From Marinifilum breve (lineage in GTDB: Bacteria > Bacteroidota > Bacteroidia > Bacteroidales > Marinifilaceae): 64,000 bases of DNA. Each line of letters opens with the position of its first letter. Position 1 is the stretch's first letter. Positions 44,435 through 53,372 of the stretch are shown piece after piece. The position numbers were made by a program, and so were the translations under genes. The DNA is taken from positions 223,549 to 287,548 of the forward strand of contig NZ_QFLI01000007.1 of the NCBI RefSeq assembly GCF_003202155.1, written 5' to 3'. The notes under the pieces were generated by a model. The model made no database searches. It worked only from the letters and a program-made list of their open reading frames with translations, and had not been told where the DNA came from.

Positions 44435-44965
44435 TTATTTTGACAAATTTCGACGAATACGTGATAGTGTTTCAGAACTAATCCTAAGGTAAGATGCAAT
44501 ATAATAATGAGGTATTTCATTAATCAAATTGGGGAAGTTTTTTAAGAATCTTAAATACCTATTTTTTGCATTCTCATTTAAAAATGACAATTCTTTTTTT
44601 TCTTTTTTAATAATATAACTACATAAAAGCCGGTTCCAGAAATGTATGAATTCATCATTTTCTAATAATGTATTGTAACTTTTGTAATCTAACTCATAGC
44701 ATTCTATATCGGTGAGTGCCTGTAAACGTACTCTTGCTTTTTTTTGCGTAAGAAAACTACTTATTGATCCTATTACAAAAGTACCTTGTAATGTGAAATT
44801 ATTAGTTAATTCTTTACCATCTTCATTTATGTTATAGTGACGAGTAATTCCTTTTTTAATAAAAAATAAACTTCGGCTAATCTGTCCATCATGAAGCAAC
44901 AGTTCATATTTTTTGAATTTTCTATACTTCGATTGACCTATAATAATATTCTCCACTGAATTCAT
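44435..44965 (-). CDS. Crp/Fnr-family transcription regulator
   Basis: The 176-residue protein is short for the family (usual length about 190-240). Residues about 10-115 form a cyclic-nucleotide-binding-type beta-roll (ELLLHDGQISRSLFFIKKGI, then VIGSISSFLTQKKARVRLQALT). Residues 120-176 are a helical dimer segment and a short helix-turn-helix (IPHYYIASYLRISSETLSRIRRNL). There are no clustered cysteines for an iron-sulfur sensor, so it is not a classical FNR. The neighbouring peroxidase gene and its FNR-like dyad suggest a regulatory link. Confidence 0.85.
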   Translation of the reverse strand: MNSVENIIIGQSKYRKFKKYELLLHDGQISRSLFFIKKGITRHYNINEDGKELTNNFTLQGTFVIGSISSFLTQKKARVRLQALTDIECYELDYKSYNTLLENDEFIHFWNRLLCSYIIKKEKKELSFLNENAKNRYLRFLKNFPNLINEIPHYYIASYLRISSETLSRIRRNLSK

Positions 44966-45402
44966 CGCTCCTTGATCGCCTCTTATACTACTGTTAATTA
45001 ATAAATTACAATTTAACTATTTTAAAATTTCATTGTAATTATTATTAAAAATAAGACTGAGAGATCCCGCAACCTCTCAGTCTAAATGAGAATTACCATC
45101 TTACAAAAAATTCCCATCCTACATGAATTCTCAATGATTAAGTCTATACTAAATCAATTAAAATCAATATTCCACATACAGTTTATCTCATGTATAGACA
45201 TTTTAGCCATCATATAACATAATCGATTCTTTAAAATCTGAATGCAACAATATAAAACACTTTTTGAAAATCCTTTTGCAAATGTAATTCACTCATCTAA
45301 CAAATATCTAACAGTACATATAACAAACTACTACCTTCTATATCGTTAGATTTTTGTTAGAAGGGAGTACTTATTTTATCTCAAATTTTAAATCAATGTA
45401 TT
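44966..45402. other. Intergenic region with an isolated hairpin
   Basis: No gene seen. 45054-45083 carries a perfect 10-bp hairpin. The rest is A+T-rich and must hold the promoters of the two divergent genes. Confidence 0.6.
45054..45083. terminator. Isolated 10-bp hairpin
   Basis: AGACTGAGAG, a ten-base loop and CTCTCAGTCT. On the minus strand a T-rich stretch (TTATTTTTAA) follows. It lies about 90 bases upstream of the Crp/Fnr start codon, so it could be an attenuator of that gene or the remains of a lost gene's terminator. Confidence 0.55.
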
Positions 45403-46104
45403 ATGAATGTACTACAAAGTTTAATAGAGTTGGATCAGGAAATTTTTATTTTTCTAAATAGTTTTACCTCCAATTTTATGGATCACATTTTTTGGTTAAT
45501 CAGTAGTAAAACCATCTGGATTCCTCTTTATGCAGCCTTAGCATTTGTTATTCTTAAAAAACAATGGAAAACCGGTATTATTACATTACTTTTTATTGGA
45601 ATATTAATTGTACTATGCGATCAAATATCAACTGAGGTGTTTAAACATGGAATTAAAAGATTTAGGCCAACTCATGACCCTTTTATTGGCAATTTGGTTG
45701 ATACTGTTGGAAATTATCGAGGGGGAAAATATGGATTTGTGTCCTCCCATGCAACAAATGTATTTGGTTTAGCTGTATTTACAAGTTTATTGTTTAAATC
45801 TAAGTTTTTTAATTATTTTATTTTTTCTTGGGCAATTTTGGTTTCCTATTCTAGAATATACCTAGGAGTACATTACCCTTATGACATTATAGGAGGTGCA
45901 ATTCTTGGTATTTTGATTGGATGGTGTATTTTTAAACTGTATTCAAAATCTCTAAATTTTAGATTTTCAAACATTCAACTAAATCTACCGGTTTGGTATT
46001 TTCCTCAACAATACATTACTAAGGATTTAAACCTAATTTATACAATTTTGGCTACTTTATTTTGTTGTATTATACTCGGATCCAAAACTTTACTTAAAAT
46101 TTAG
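45403..46104 (+). CDS. PAP2-family membrane phosphatase
   Basis: The 233-residue protein has about six membrane helices. The three PAP2 motifs are present: KHGIKRFRPTHDP (KxxxxxxRP), YGFVSSHATN (PSGH-like, here SSH) and SRIYLGVHYPYDIIGG (SRxxxxxHxxxD). It should dephosphorylate a lipid diphosphate such as undecaprenyl diphosphate or a phospholipid. The second motif has Val-Ser-Ser instead of Pro-Ser-Gly, which is common in the undecaprenyl-PP phosphatase branch. Confidence 0.88.
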   Translation: MNVLQSLIELDQEIFIFLNSFTSNFMDHIFWLISSKTIWIPLYAALAFVILKKQWKTGIITLLFIGILIVLCDQISTEVFKHGIKRFRPTHDPFIGNLVDTVGNYRGGKYGFVSSHATNVFGLAVFTSLLFKSKFFNYFIFSWAILVSYSRIYLGVHYPYDIIGGAILGILIGWCIFKLYSKSLNFRFSNIQLNLPVWYFPQQYITKDLNLIYTILATLFCCIILGSKTLLKI

Positions 46105-46207
46105 TTGTTAATTATTTCCCTTTAAAATTGCTTGATTTATATCAATGCAAAAAGGATTAATTCTGTTTTGCTTTGTACCTATCTTAATATCAAAACAATT
46201 TTAATTC

Positions 46208-47017
46208 ATGGAAAGTACAATAGTAACAAAGTTAAAGCCAGAACTAAACACCTTAGTATTACTAAAAAGTAACACTAAACCTGAGAATGCTTTACAAATA
46301 AAAACTGGGAAATATTTTTGTATCATGTCCCTTTTTGCACAAAGCGTTATCAAAGGAAAAACCATTTTATTCGATCGCAACACTTATGGATGTCCAGGTG
46401 CATGCGCTGGATTGGGTTTTGGTACAGCATACGATAAAGCCATGGGAGGATATGAAACTTTTGCCACATTTTTTTCTAAAGGATTGGAATCTGCAGAAGA
46501 GCCAGAAAAATACCGTGCTTTTGCCGAAAAAATGCCTTCAGGTGTAAAACAAAAACTAATAGAAGGGGAGCGATTTCATTGCTCCAAGCAAAAGGCTTAT
46601 AAATGGATCTCAAAGGATCTCCCCCTATTTGATTTTCCAGAAGAATACCGAATTCTGAAACCATTAAAAGAATTAAAGGATGGAGAGGTAGCTGAGTCTG
46701 TTATTTTCACTGTAAATCCAATCCAGCTTACAACACTTATTACACTTACAGGTTCTATACGCGAAGGTGTAAATGAAACCATCACACCCCAAGGTGCAGC
46801 TTGTCAAATGATTGGTAATTTTGTATTTAAGGAAGGAGAAAGCAACAATCCCAAAGCAGTTCTAGGACTATTGGATCTTGCAGCAAGACATACAGTTCAA
46901 AACATTTTACCTGATGATGTTCTTACTTATGCTGTACCTTGGAAACTATTTCTAGCCCTGGAAAAAGAAGCCGAAGATGGGATATTCAGTTCTCCTTTAT
47001 GGAAAAACTTGCAATAA
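46208..47017 (+). CDS. DUF169 protein
   Basis: The 269-residue protein begins with LKPELNTLVLLKSNTKPENAL and contains FDRNTYGCPGACAGLGFGTAY (in part), the Cys-rich 'CPGA..GLGF' mark of DUF169. Later blocks VIFTVNPIQLTTLITLTG and ITPQGAACQMIGNFVFKE also fit. There is no signal peptide. The family is widespread in anaerobes and its function is not known; two conserved cysteines suggest a metal or redox site, which is inference. It follows the PAP2 gene by about 100 bases. Confidence 0.78.
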   Translation: MESTIVTKLKPELNTLVLLKSNTKPENALQIKTGKYFCIMSLFAQSVIKGKTILFDRNTYGCPGACAGLGFGTAYDKAMGGYETFATFFSKGLESAEEPEKYRAFAEKMPSGVKQKLIEGERFHCSKQKAYKWISKDLPLFDFPEEYRILKPLKELKDGEVAESVIFTVNPIQLTTLITLTGSIREGVNETITPQGAACQMIGNFVFKEGESNNPKAVLGLLDLAARHTVQNILPDDVLTYAVPWKLFLALEKEAEDGIFSSPLWKNLQ

Positions 47018-47184
47018 TTAACATCCTAAATTTTACAATATTATTAGCCACAATATTGGCTGAATTTTATGAATATTATTCAACTATTGAATCATACAGC
47101 CAATACAAGCATCAAAAATGAACATTTTGGATTCAGAGTGATTGAAATTAACTAACATACTTAAAAGGTAGTTCTTAAAAATAC

Positions 47185-47224
47185 AAATAGCAGTTCTATT
47201 AATAAATTGAACTGCTATTTGCAT
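47185..47224. terminator. Terminator between convergent genes
   Basis: AAATAGCAGTTC and GAACTGCTATTT pair around a 12-base loop, followed by GCATTTT. Confidence 0.75.
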
Positions 47225-47243
47225 TTTACATTAGGGGTAGATA

Positions 47244-47615
47244 TCACTCTTCTTTACACCAATTTTCTGCTTCGTCCAAATATTCGAACAACTTACACGT
47301 CCAGTTTGTATTACTCATTTGATTTTCATACACACGTACTAAATTCCTGAGTTCTTCATTTTTAGATACATGTGCGACTTTAACACATCTATTCCACCGA
47401 GTAGCAGTTAATTCCAATGTTGAAATTGTAACTACTTCTTCATCTGTTAATTTTATCTCCTCCACATCAGAAAAATCAGCTATCTGAAAGTTCATATTAT
47501 CAAACTTTCTACTCCCATATATCTTCCCATTGGCCATGTGAAAGTCATTTATGGACAATGTTCCAAAAAACCTGACATAAGCATTATTTCCAACCCATTT
47601 GATCTCACAACTCAT
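47244..47615 (-). CDS. Small STAS/SpoIIAA-like protein
   Basis: The 123-residue protein has a strand-helix order like SpoIIAA-type or STAS-SEC14-type domains: WVGNNAYVRFFGTLSINDFH, then NFQIADFSDVEEIKLTDEEV, RWNRCVKVAHVSKNEELR and KLFEYLDEAENWC. I see no nucleotide or metal motif. The likeness is a weak, fold-level guess. Confidence 0.5.
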   Translation of the reverse strand: MSCEIKWVGNNAYVRFFGTLSINDFHMANGKIYGSRKFDNMNFQIADFSDVEEIKLTDEEVVTISTLELTATRWNRCVKVAHVSKNEELRNLVRVYENQMSNTNWTCKLFEYLDEAENWCKEE

Positions 47616-47951
47616 AAGTAACTCTATTTAAAGCAATATTTTCCATAATCAGTTTAATTATACTGATCTCATTACATGAACATTTTCATATTGCCCAATA
47701 TAAAAAAAATATATTCGAAGAGTCCTATATTTTTAGATGTGAAACGAAAATATACTTTCGCCAAAACTACTTTTCTCTAGCTTTAACAATGGTCAACTTT
47801 ATCAAAAAAAGAGCAAGCCCTTACAGCTTGCTCCATCAACTAATCAAATGAAATACTTCCTGTATTCAGTTCACAGAAGCAATTTTATTGAATCTTTATT
47901 ACTTCTTGCATTTGACTTTACTACTGCAACTATTATATTCTAACCACAGTT
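47616..47951. other. Intergenic region with an orphan minus-strand terminator
   Basis: No gene seen. The strong hairpin at 47803-47833 would end a minus-strand transcript, yet no minus-strand gene lies upstream of it. Confidence 0.55.
47803..47833 (-). terminator. Orphan terminator
   Basis: GAGCAAGC, a seven-base loop and GCTTGCTC, then a seven-T run on the minus strand. It would close a transcript coming from the right. Confidence 0.75.
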
Positions 47952-48031
47952 CGGGGCGTAGCTCAGCCAAGTTAGAGTACACGTGTGTGGTGTGTGTGAG
48001 GGAGGCGGAAGTTCGAATTTTCTCGCCCCGA
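47952..48031 (+). tRNA. tRNA-His(GTG)-like sequence, atypical or degenerate
   Basis: Acceptor CGGGGCG pairs with CGCCCCG; D stem GCTC pairs with GAGT; anticodon stem CACGT pairs with GTGTG around loop GTGTGGT, giving anticodon GTG; T arm GGAAG/TTTCT with loop TTCGAAT. The D-loop lacks the usual GG, the variable region has ten bases, no CCA is encoded and the extra 5' G of tRNA-His is missing. It has its own terminator. It may be a pseudo-tRNA or a tRNA-like RNA. Confidence 0.5.
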
Positions 48032-48037
48032 TTAATA

Positions 48038-48072
48038 ATAAAAAAGGGTTTCTATGTAAGAAACCCTTTTTT
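48038..48072. terminator. Terminator of the tRNA-like unit
   Basis: AAAAAGGGTTTCT and AGAAACCCTTTTT pair around a short loop (TATGTA type), with A- and T-runs on both sides. Confidence 0.85.
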
Positions 48073-48500
48073 ATTTGCCTTAAATTTAAATATCGTTTTA
48101 GTCGATTAGAGCACTTGTGGATTTAATGACGCTCACGGACTTTTTTTCACTTCAAGGGAGTATTCCTACACTACAATATCTACTATTTTTACTACGAATA
48201 ATAAGTTCATCAAGTTTAAGGTTTTCAAAATACAGGTGCGAGAAAACCATAAAAGCATCATGCACCTATTTATTTAAATTTCCTCATGCAATTAACTCTA
48301 CAAGACATTTATCCTAATTTCATACTTTTACACTACTTGGTAAATTTCAACTAGATGAGCTCCGCATGCAAATTTCTCCACCCCAAAATAGGCTTTCCCA
48401 TCATTAAAATAGAACGAAATTTAAAAGTGTAAGAACGCTCCGTAAAGGGCTAAAACAGAAATTTATCCAAAATTGCTTACCCATCAGAAAAAGTAAAACA
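48073..48500. other. Intergenic region
   Basis: About 430 bases without a credible gene on either strand; short open frames here lack a start context and any recognisable protein. I see no repeat. The base composition begins to rise in G+C near the end. Confidence 0.5.
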
Positions 48501-49082
48501 ATGAGAAACTCCATGTTATTTATAGTCGCCACATTACTGACTTTTAGTTGCAATCCTCATCCTGCTAAAACAGATATTTTTGGAAAAAACGCCACAGGAA
48601 ATAGTATTAATAAGGAGATTCAATTTAATTGGCTCTTGGATTTCAATGAAAAATCCACCAACACACTGGTACATGACAAGAGATTTGAAGAATTAAAAGA
48701 AATCGTGATTCCCGATAGAAATCTGCGGTTGCTGGGTTTTGATAGCACACTAAAAAGAACCTTTACATCTGTGATGGGAGGGCCACCCAACCAAGTAAAA
48801 ATCGACACCACCCAAAATTATCTGGTGGCCAGTGCCTGCCGTCGGGGCTCCTGCTCCGAAAAAGGATTCATCTGGTTCGACCTGCTATCCAACAAAGGCG
48901 TCATAGCCATTGTGAACCACTTTCCCACGAAGGATTACAGCGACCAACCACACTTATACATCACTTCCAAGAACTATCAGTCGCAGACAGAACTGCGCGA
49001 AATGGTCATTTCTGAAATCAAAGCGTGGTTGAAAACCGAAAGACTTACCATCCCACAAGACTATTGGACCTTTGATTTTTAA
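48501..49082 (+). CDS. Unrecognised lipoprotein
   Basis: The 193-residue protein has a lipoprotein signal ending LTFSC (Cys17). The mature part shows LLDFNEKSTNTLVHDKRFEE, VIPDRNLRLLGFDSTLKR, YLVASACRRGSCSEKGFIWF and NHFPTKDYSDQPHLYITSKN. I do not recognise a family. Codon and base use in the second half is clearly richer in G and C than the neighbouring genes (for example GCCTGCCGTCGGGGCTCC), which suggests arrival by transfer. The small membrane protein at 49119 follows by 36 bases and is likely cotranscribed. Confidence 0.65.
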   Translation: MRNSMLFIVATLLTFSCNPHPAKTDIFGKNATGNSINKEIQFNWLLDFNEKSTNTLVHDKRFEELKEIVIPDRNLRLLGFDSTLKRTFTSVMGGPPNQVKIDTTQNYLVASACRRGSCSEKGFIWFDLLSNKGVIAIVNHFPTKDYSDQPHLYITSKNYQSQTELREMVISEIKAWLKTERLTIPQDYWTFDF

Positions 49083-49118
49083 CAGGTGGGAAGAAATTCA
49101 AACCAAATATCATAGCAA

Positions 49119-49391
49119 ATGAGCCAATCAAGAATTAACTTTCTAAACAAATTACTTTTGGGAACTGGGGCTATGCAATTGCTATTGCTCCTTATTTTGG
49201 GATCGAACCTAACCAACATCAACAGCGTGGGTTTCATTGCATTTATGGGCATCTATTTATTTGTGCCCCTTTTAATGATCTCCCTACTCATCATTACGAT
49301 CATCCGGAAAAGCCGCTCTGCTCTTCGGAGTCTTCTATACTTCTTACTTTTCAATCTGGTATACTATTTGGCCTTGGATTGCCTGCCCTGA
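49119..49391 (+). CDS. Small membrane protein, three helices
   Basis: The 90-residue protein has three hydrophobic segments (LLLGTGAMQLLLLLILGSN, VGFIAFMGIYLFVPLLMISL in part, and LRSLLYFLLFNLVYYLALD), with a basic loop (IRKSRSALR) before the last. I do not recognise it. It lies 36 bases after the lipoprotein gene at 48501-49082 and shares its higher G+C. The two may work together at the envelope, but this is inference. Confidence 0.55.
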   Translation: MSQSRINFLNKLLLGTGAMQLLLLLILGSNLTNINSVGFIAFMGIYLFVPLLMISLLIITIIRKSRSALRSLLYFLLFNLVYYLALDCLP

Positions 49392-49445
49392 AAGATAAGA
49401 AAAACCAATACTTAATTCACTATGCCACAATAATTAAAATATTTT

Positions 49446-50447
49446 ATGAGCTATCAGAAGATCACATTCAACCCAAAAAATTACGAAACAACTTTTCAAT
49501 CGTTAAAGAAAGTTTTTGGCGGAACAATTGACAACTACCTGTATACTTACGACCACAAACTATGTACTGGTCATATTAGATCGCATCCTCTATTTCCAGG
49601 AGTTGAACTAATGGTACATGAAGGATACTTTCATGAGAATGTTTTAATAGAAAGATTGCCCAGATTAAATTCGAATGGACTATGTATTGCTGCAACCTTA
49701 AATGAAAATTTAGAATTCGAGTCTCACCTCAATCCCTCACCCATTCCCAAATCGAGCGCTTTTTTGGTTCACAATGAAAAATTCCCTTTAGAGTTGAAAT
49801 TTAAAAAGGGATTGCATGCACAATGGATCATTTTTCACATTTGCAAAGGAGCCTTGGACAACACAAAATCATTAAGAAACAACAAAGAACTGCCATATAT
49901 CTTCGAAACTCAAGATCCTGTTTTTTTTATTGACAACCTTAACTGGAAAATGGAAAAATATATACAGGAAATATTCAATTGCAATGTCGGTGAGTTTGGA
50001 ATAGTCCCTAGAACACATGCTAATGCCTGGGAATTATTGTATTGCATTGCAATGAGACTATTTCAAAGGGAGAAAACAGAATACTCTACTCAAATTCATA
50101 GTAGTGATTTTTCTTGTCTGGTGGAAATAAAGAGTAAAATCTCTGAAAATATCGGACTTCCCATTACCATCGAATCATTAGCTCAAGAGAACTGCATGAG
50201 CACAAGCAAGCTGCGAAAGTTGTTCAAGATGGTGTATGGAATGCCCTTCAGAGAATATGTTTTTTCAGAAAAAATGGAAAAGGCTACAAAATTTTTGTCT
50301 GAAGGATCTTCCATCTCAGAAACAGCTTACTTACTTGGCTACAACAACATAAGCAAATTCTCTTCTGCGTTTAAAAAATACCATGGTATTCTTCCAACTC
50401 AATTTAAAGATAAAATTAAAGCCTTTGAAGAGTATAACTCACTATAA
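49446..50447 (+). CDS. AraC-family transcription regulator
   Basis: The 333-residue protein has a variable N-terminal sensor region and a C-terminal AraC-type DNA-binding domain (about 230-330) with two helix-turn-helix units: ITIESLAQENCMSTSKLRKLF and SISETAYLLGYNNISKFSSAF, the latter ending in KKYHGILPTQFK. The N-terminal part has no cupin motif that I can recognise. Its target is not known. The upstream lipoprotein and membrane genes could be under its control because they share the strand and place, but the gap of 54 bases and the change in base composition argue for caution. Confidence 0.88.
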   Translation: MSYQKITFNPKNYETTFQSLKKVFGGTIDNYLYTYDHKLCTGHIRSHPLFPGVELMVHEGYFHENVLIERLPRLNSNGLCIAATLNENLEFESHLNPSPIPKSSAFLVHNEKFPLELKFKKGLHAQWIIFHICKGALDNTKSLRNNKELPYIFETQDPVFFIDNLNWKMEKYIQEIFNCNVGEFGIVPRTHANAWELLYCIAMRLFQREKTEYSTQIHSSDFSCLVEIKSKISENIGLPITIESLAQENCMSTSKLRKLFKMVYGMPFREYVFSEKMEKATKFLSEGSSISETAYLLGYNNISKFSSAFKKYHGILPTQFKDKIKAFEEYNSL

Positions 50448-50496
50448 AACTCACGAATACAACAATGAACTATATATCCAACAATTAAAACTTAAA

Positions 50497-50531
50497 AAAC
50501 AGCCAATGATTTTATTATTCATTGGCTGTAT
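50497..50531. terminator. Bidirectional terminator
   Basis: ACAGCCAATGA and TCATTGGCTGT pair around a nine-base loop between convergent genes; an A-run precedes the stem. Confidence 0.7.
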
Positions 50532-50569
50532 CAAACGTTAATTAAATTGCAAACTCGTACTATTAAACA

Positions 50570-51349
50570 TTAATCCAAACTTCCAATCACCTTATTCCCT
50601 AAAAAGGAATTAAGCAATCTATTCCCTTCTTCGAAAATAGCCACATTGTATTTAAAAGATCCATCACCTTTAAACAAACCATGTCTCTGGTCTCCAAAAG
50701 CTCCCAGAACAGGATCTGCAAAACCCTTTAGAGTGACATTATCTAACTCCATAATCATTTGTTCTGGGATAATTACCTCCCTGTTTCCTTCTTTATCAGG
50801 CTCTAGCAATACCGCCTCAAAACAATAATACTTTTCGGAATTTTCAGCCACTTCTTGTTTTACCAATATTTTATTCCAGTCAATAAATTTCACTTCAACA
50901 TTAATAATACCCATCAACAAATTGAAACCACCCTTATACATTCCCGCAATGGCAGCTGTTTCTTCGTTTACAACAGTGGTAACACTAATGGCATTCGAAC
51001 AATCCGGCCGCCCTATATCGGTACTAATTTGAATATCGTAATTTTGACCTGAAATCAAATTGGATATCTCAAATATATTATCAGTAGCTTTAAACAATCC
51101 CATCTGTATAAAAGGTTCGCCTTGTTTGGCAACCAAAACAAAGTAATCTTCATTTGGAAATCCTTCATTTCTTTTTAGAATAATGTTTTGATGACTTACA
51201 GAATTAACAGACAATAAAGTATCAATATTAATTACATCTGATTCTTCTGGTATCTCTGCATTTCTATCACAAGACACCACAAATAGCCCGAAAAATAAAT
51301 ACCTCAAAACAAAAGTTCGAAGACAATAAATAACTAGCATGTTCTTCAT
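50570..51349 (-). CDS. Unrecognised lipoprotein
   Basis: The 259-residue protein has a lipoprotein signal (LFFGLFVVSC, Cys27) followed by acidic residues (DRNAEIPEESD). Residues 40-130 look like a fibronectin-type beta domain (EISNLISGQNYDIQISTDIG, in part). Residues 135-259 form another beta-rich part (MYKGGFNLLMGIINVEVKFI in part). I cannot name a family. A surface or periplasmic role is likely from the signal only. Confidence 0.6.
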   Translation of the reverse strand: MKNMLVIYCLRTFVLRYLFFGLFVVSCDRNAEIPEESDVINIDTLLSVNSVSHQNIILKRNEGFPNEDYFVLVAKQGEPFIQMGLFKATDNIFEISNLISGQNYDIQISTDIGRPDCSNAISVTTVVNEETAAIAGMYKGGFNLLMGIINVEVKFIDWNKILVKQEVAENSEKYYCFEAVLLEPDKEGNREVIIPEQMIMELDNVTLKGFADPVLGAFGDQRHGLFKGDGSFKYNVAIFEEGNRLLNSFLGNKVIGSLD

Positions 51350-51650
51350 AAATATTTTTCACATTTATAATTGCTCAAATTTAAAGTATAGATAAAACAG
51401 AATTACACTCCACAACGACACATACAACACTCCAATCGTCATAATTTCACAAATGTCATTTTTAAGTATGGATATCACATACAACTTTAAGCAAAGCATA
51501 AATGTACTAATGTCTTTTTTATTTTAATTATACCCATATTCAATAATAGTAGAGAAGAATATACCCGTTGAAACTCTAAAACAAACACTTTTTTATATAC
51601 ATGATTAAGACAAGAAAATTAATTCAATAAGCATTAGAATTGCTGTTATA
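51350..51650. other. Intergenic region
   Basis: A+T-rich, about 300 bases. I see no gene, repeat or terminator. It must hold the promoter of the gene at 50570-51349. Confidence 0.5.
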
Positions 51651-52400
51651 TTAAAAACCATAGACGATTGATAGCCCAAATGTGTCCTGTCCAACCATAG
51701 GGCTAAATATCAAATTCCTTTTCTTCTCCCATCGATCAAACAATCTATAACTTAAATCGACCGAAAGAAAGCCAATTCCCGCTCCTAATACCACATCTGT
51801 AGCCCAGTGTCTGTTCTTTAGAACACGACAAACACCAGTTGTTATAGCCATGGAATAACCCACATATCGTACCCATGGATAATTTTTACCAAATTCTTTA
51901 TCTAGCCAAGTAGCAGCTACAAACGCCTGTGCTGTGTGCCCAGAGGGAAAGGAGTTACGGGTCGTGCCATCAGGACGCAAGTGCTTTGTTTGTGTTTTAA
52001 TCAGAGTAACTGTTCCATTACAAAAAGCTTCAGCAAGCACCAAACGTTTTATCTGGTTAAGAAATTTGTGTTCACCTCTTCTACCTAGAGCTTGCATTCC
52101 TAATCCTAAAGCAATTGGGGTAAATTGGAAGTAATCATCTATTTTGGTAGTTACATTAGGAAAGCGATTCAAAACTTGAACCTGAAAATATGATTTATTA
52201 AATAAGCTGCAATATTCCATTGTTAGCCCCGTTGCAATAAGACCTGCAGATATAGGAAGGGCTAAACTTTTACATTCTTTCTTTTCCCAATGTTGATCAA
52301 ACATTTCTAACTTATTCTTCGAGAGAGAATCTGAGAAATGACAATAGGATAACATGTGCCATAACAATAGCGTCACTAAAATAAAACACTTTAGAATCAT
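51651..52400 (-). CDS. PAP2-family phosphatase (exported type)
   Basis: I start at ATG 52400 (MILKCFILVTLLLWH), which opens a signal-like helix; the longer open frame reaches 52547 but its extra residues look random. The 249-residue protein has the PAP2 motifs KTQTKHLRPDG, RNSFPSGHTAQAF and CRVLKNRHWATDVV (with His and Asp). The two halves of the active site are intact. The C-terminus is strand-like (LIFSPMVGQDTFGLSIVYGF), as in Bacteroidota PAP2 proteins that sit at the outer membrane or periplasm. It is clearly different from the six-helix PAP2 protein at 45403-46104. Confidence 0.85.
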   Translation of the reverse strand: MILKCFILVTLLLWHMLSYCHFSDSLSKNKLEMFDQHWEKKECKSLALPISAGLIATGLTMEYCSLFNKSYFQVQVLNRFPNVTTKIDDYFQFTPIALGLGMQALGRRGEHKFLNQIKRLVLAEAFCNGTVTLIKTQTKHLRPDGTTRNSFPSGHTAQAFVAATWLDKEFGKNYPWVRYVGYSMAITTGVCRVLKNRHWATDVVLGAGIGFLSVDLSYRLFDRWEKKRNLIFSPMVGQDTFGLSIVYGF

Positions 52401-52805
52401 AATATACAACAAAATGGAATTGATAAAATTGAAACTTTTTAAAATGCGGAAGGGAAAATTAGCCTTATCCCTTAATAACCTTATTCCTACAATCATAAGG
52501 CTACAATCATTTTTTGCTGTAGAATTGGCTACAGTAGAAATAGGCATAATGGAATTACACCAATTTAACTTATGAGTATCAGGAATTAATCTTTATTCAT
52601 TTCTATTATTCAAACAAATGAGTGCTACTCCTGACAAATACAGGGAGGTAAAACCTAGATTGTAAGAATTAAATATCTCCTTTCCCAACAAGAATAGTTT
52701 TCATTTAGAATTTTACTATTCAAAATTACAGTCAAATAGGCGACATTAATTTTTAACACGAAATAAATTAACTCAAAACTTTAACAAAAGACTTCATTGT
52801 TCATT
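52401..52805. other. Intergenic region
   Basis: About 400 A+T-rich bases. I see no gene, repeat or clear terminator. It separates the PAP2 gene from the next minus-strand gene. Confidence 0.5.
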
Positions 52806-53372
52806 TTATCTTTGTTCATTATAGACTTTTACTACCTCATACAAATTAGAATACTGAAACCATTCCTTATTTTCAGCCAATTCTACCCATTTTTCATTAT
52901 CACTACATAATTTTGCAATAGGCTTTCTAAAATTAAGTTTCGTTATTTTTTTTAGTTCACCATCCTTAAACACCAGAAAACTTAAATATTGTCCAACATT
53001 TAAGGCCGTACTTAAACGACTAACTCTTTTAGCTTCCGGGTCATAATAGGCCGATAGGTAATCCCCCTGGTAAATTGTTATATAAAATTGGGCTTTTTTA
53101 TTCTTTTTTTTCTTCACTGAAACAATAAGCAAATCCTCTTGTTTCACTTCCCTTATATCCTTTGCCTTATAAATAACGGTTTTATCATCTTTTGATTTTC
53201 GAAACTTTATCGACACAACTTGTCTTCCTTTTTTCATCCATCCTCGAACCTGTCCATTCACCTTTTCTCCGGTATTCAAGACTACATGACCTGGCAACCA
53301 TCTATTTTCCTGTGCCATCAATGAGGTGCCAATCAAGCAAAAAAGGAATAACACAATTAATTTCAACTTCAT
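52806..53372 (-). CDS. Unrecognised exported protein
   Basis: I start at ATG 53372, where a signal peptide begins (MKLKLIVLFLFCLIG, ending SLMAQ at about residue 20); an ATG at 53429 adds a charged leader. The 188-residue protein has a beta-rich mature part: WLPGHVVLNTGEKVNGQVRG, QVVSIKFRKSKDDKTVIYKA, EDLLIVSVKKKKNKKAQFYI and YLSAYYDPEAKR. The GHVVLNTGEKVNGQV start is often seen in Bacteroidota proteins of unknown function. No catalytic motif is visible. Confidence 0.6.
   Translation of the reverse strand: MKLKLIVLFLFCLIGTSLMAQENRWLPGHVVLNTGEKVNGQVRGWMKKGRQVVSIKFRKSKDDKTVIYKAKDIREVKQEDLLIVSVKKKKNKKAQFYITIYQGDYLSAYYDPEAKRVSRLSTALNVGQYLSFLVFKDGELKKITKLNFRKPIAKLCSDNEKWVELAENKEWFQYSNLYEVVKVYNEQR

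Noticed and set aside
48117-48317. Open frame of 66 codons after the tRNA-like unit
   Set aside because: Random composition, no ribosome-binding context and no recognisable product.
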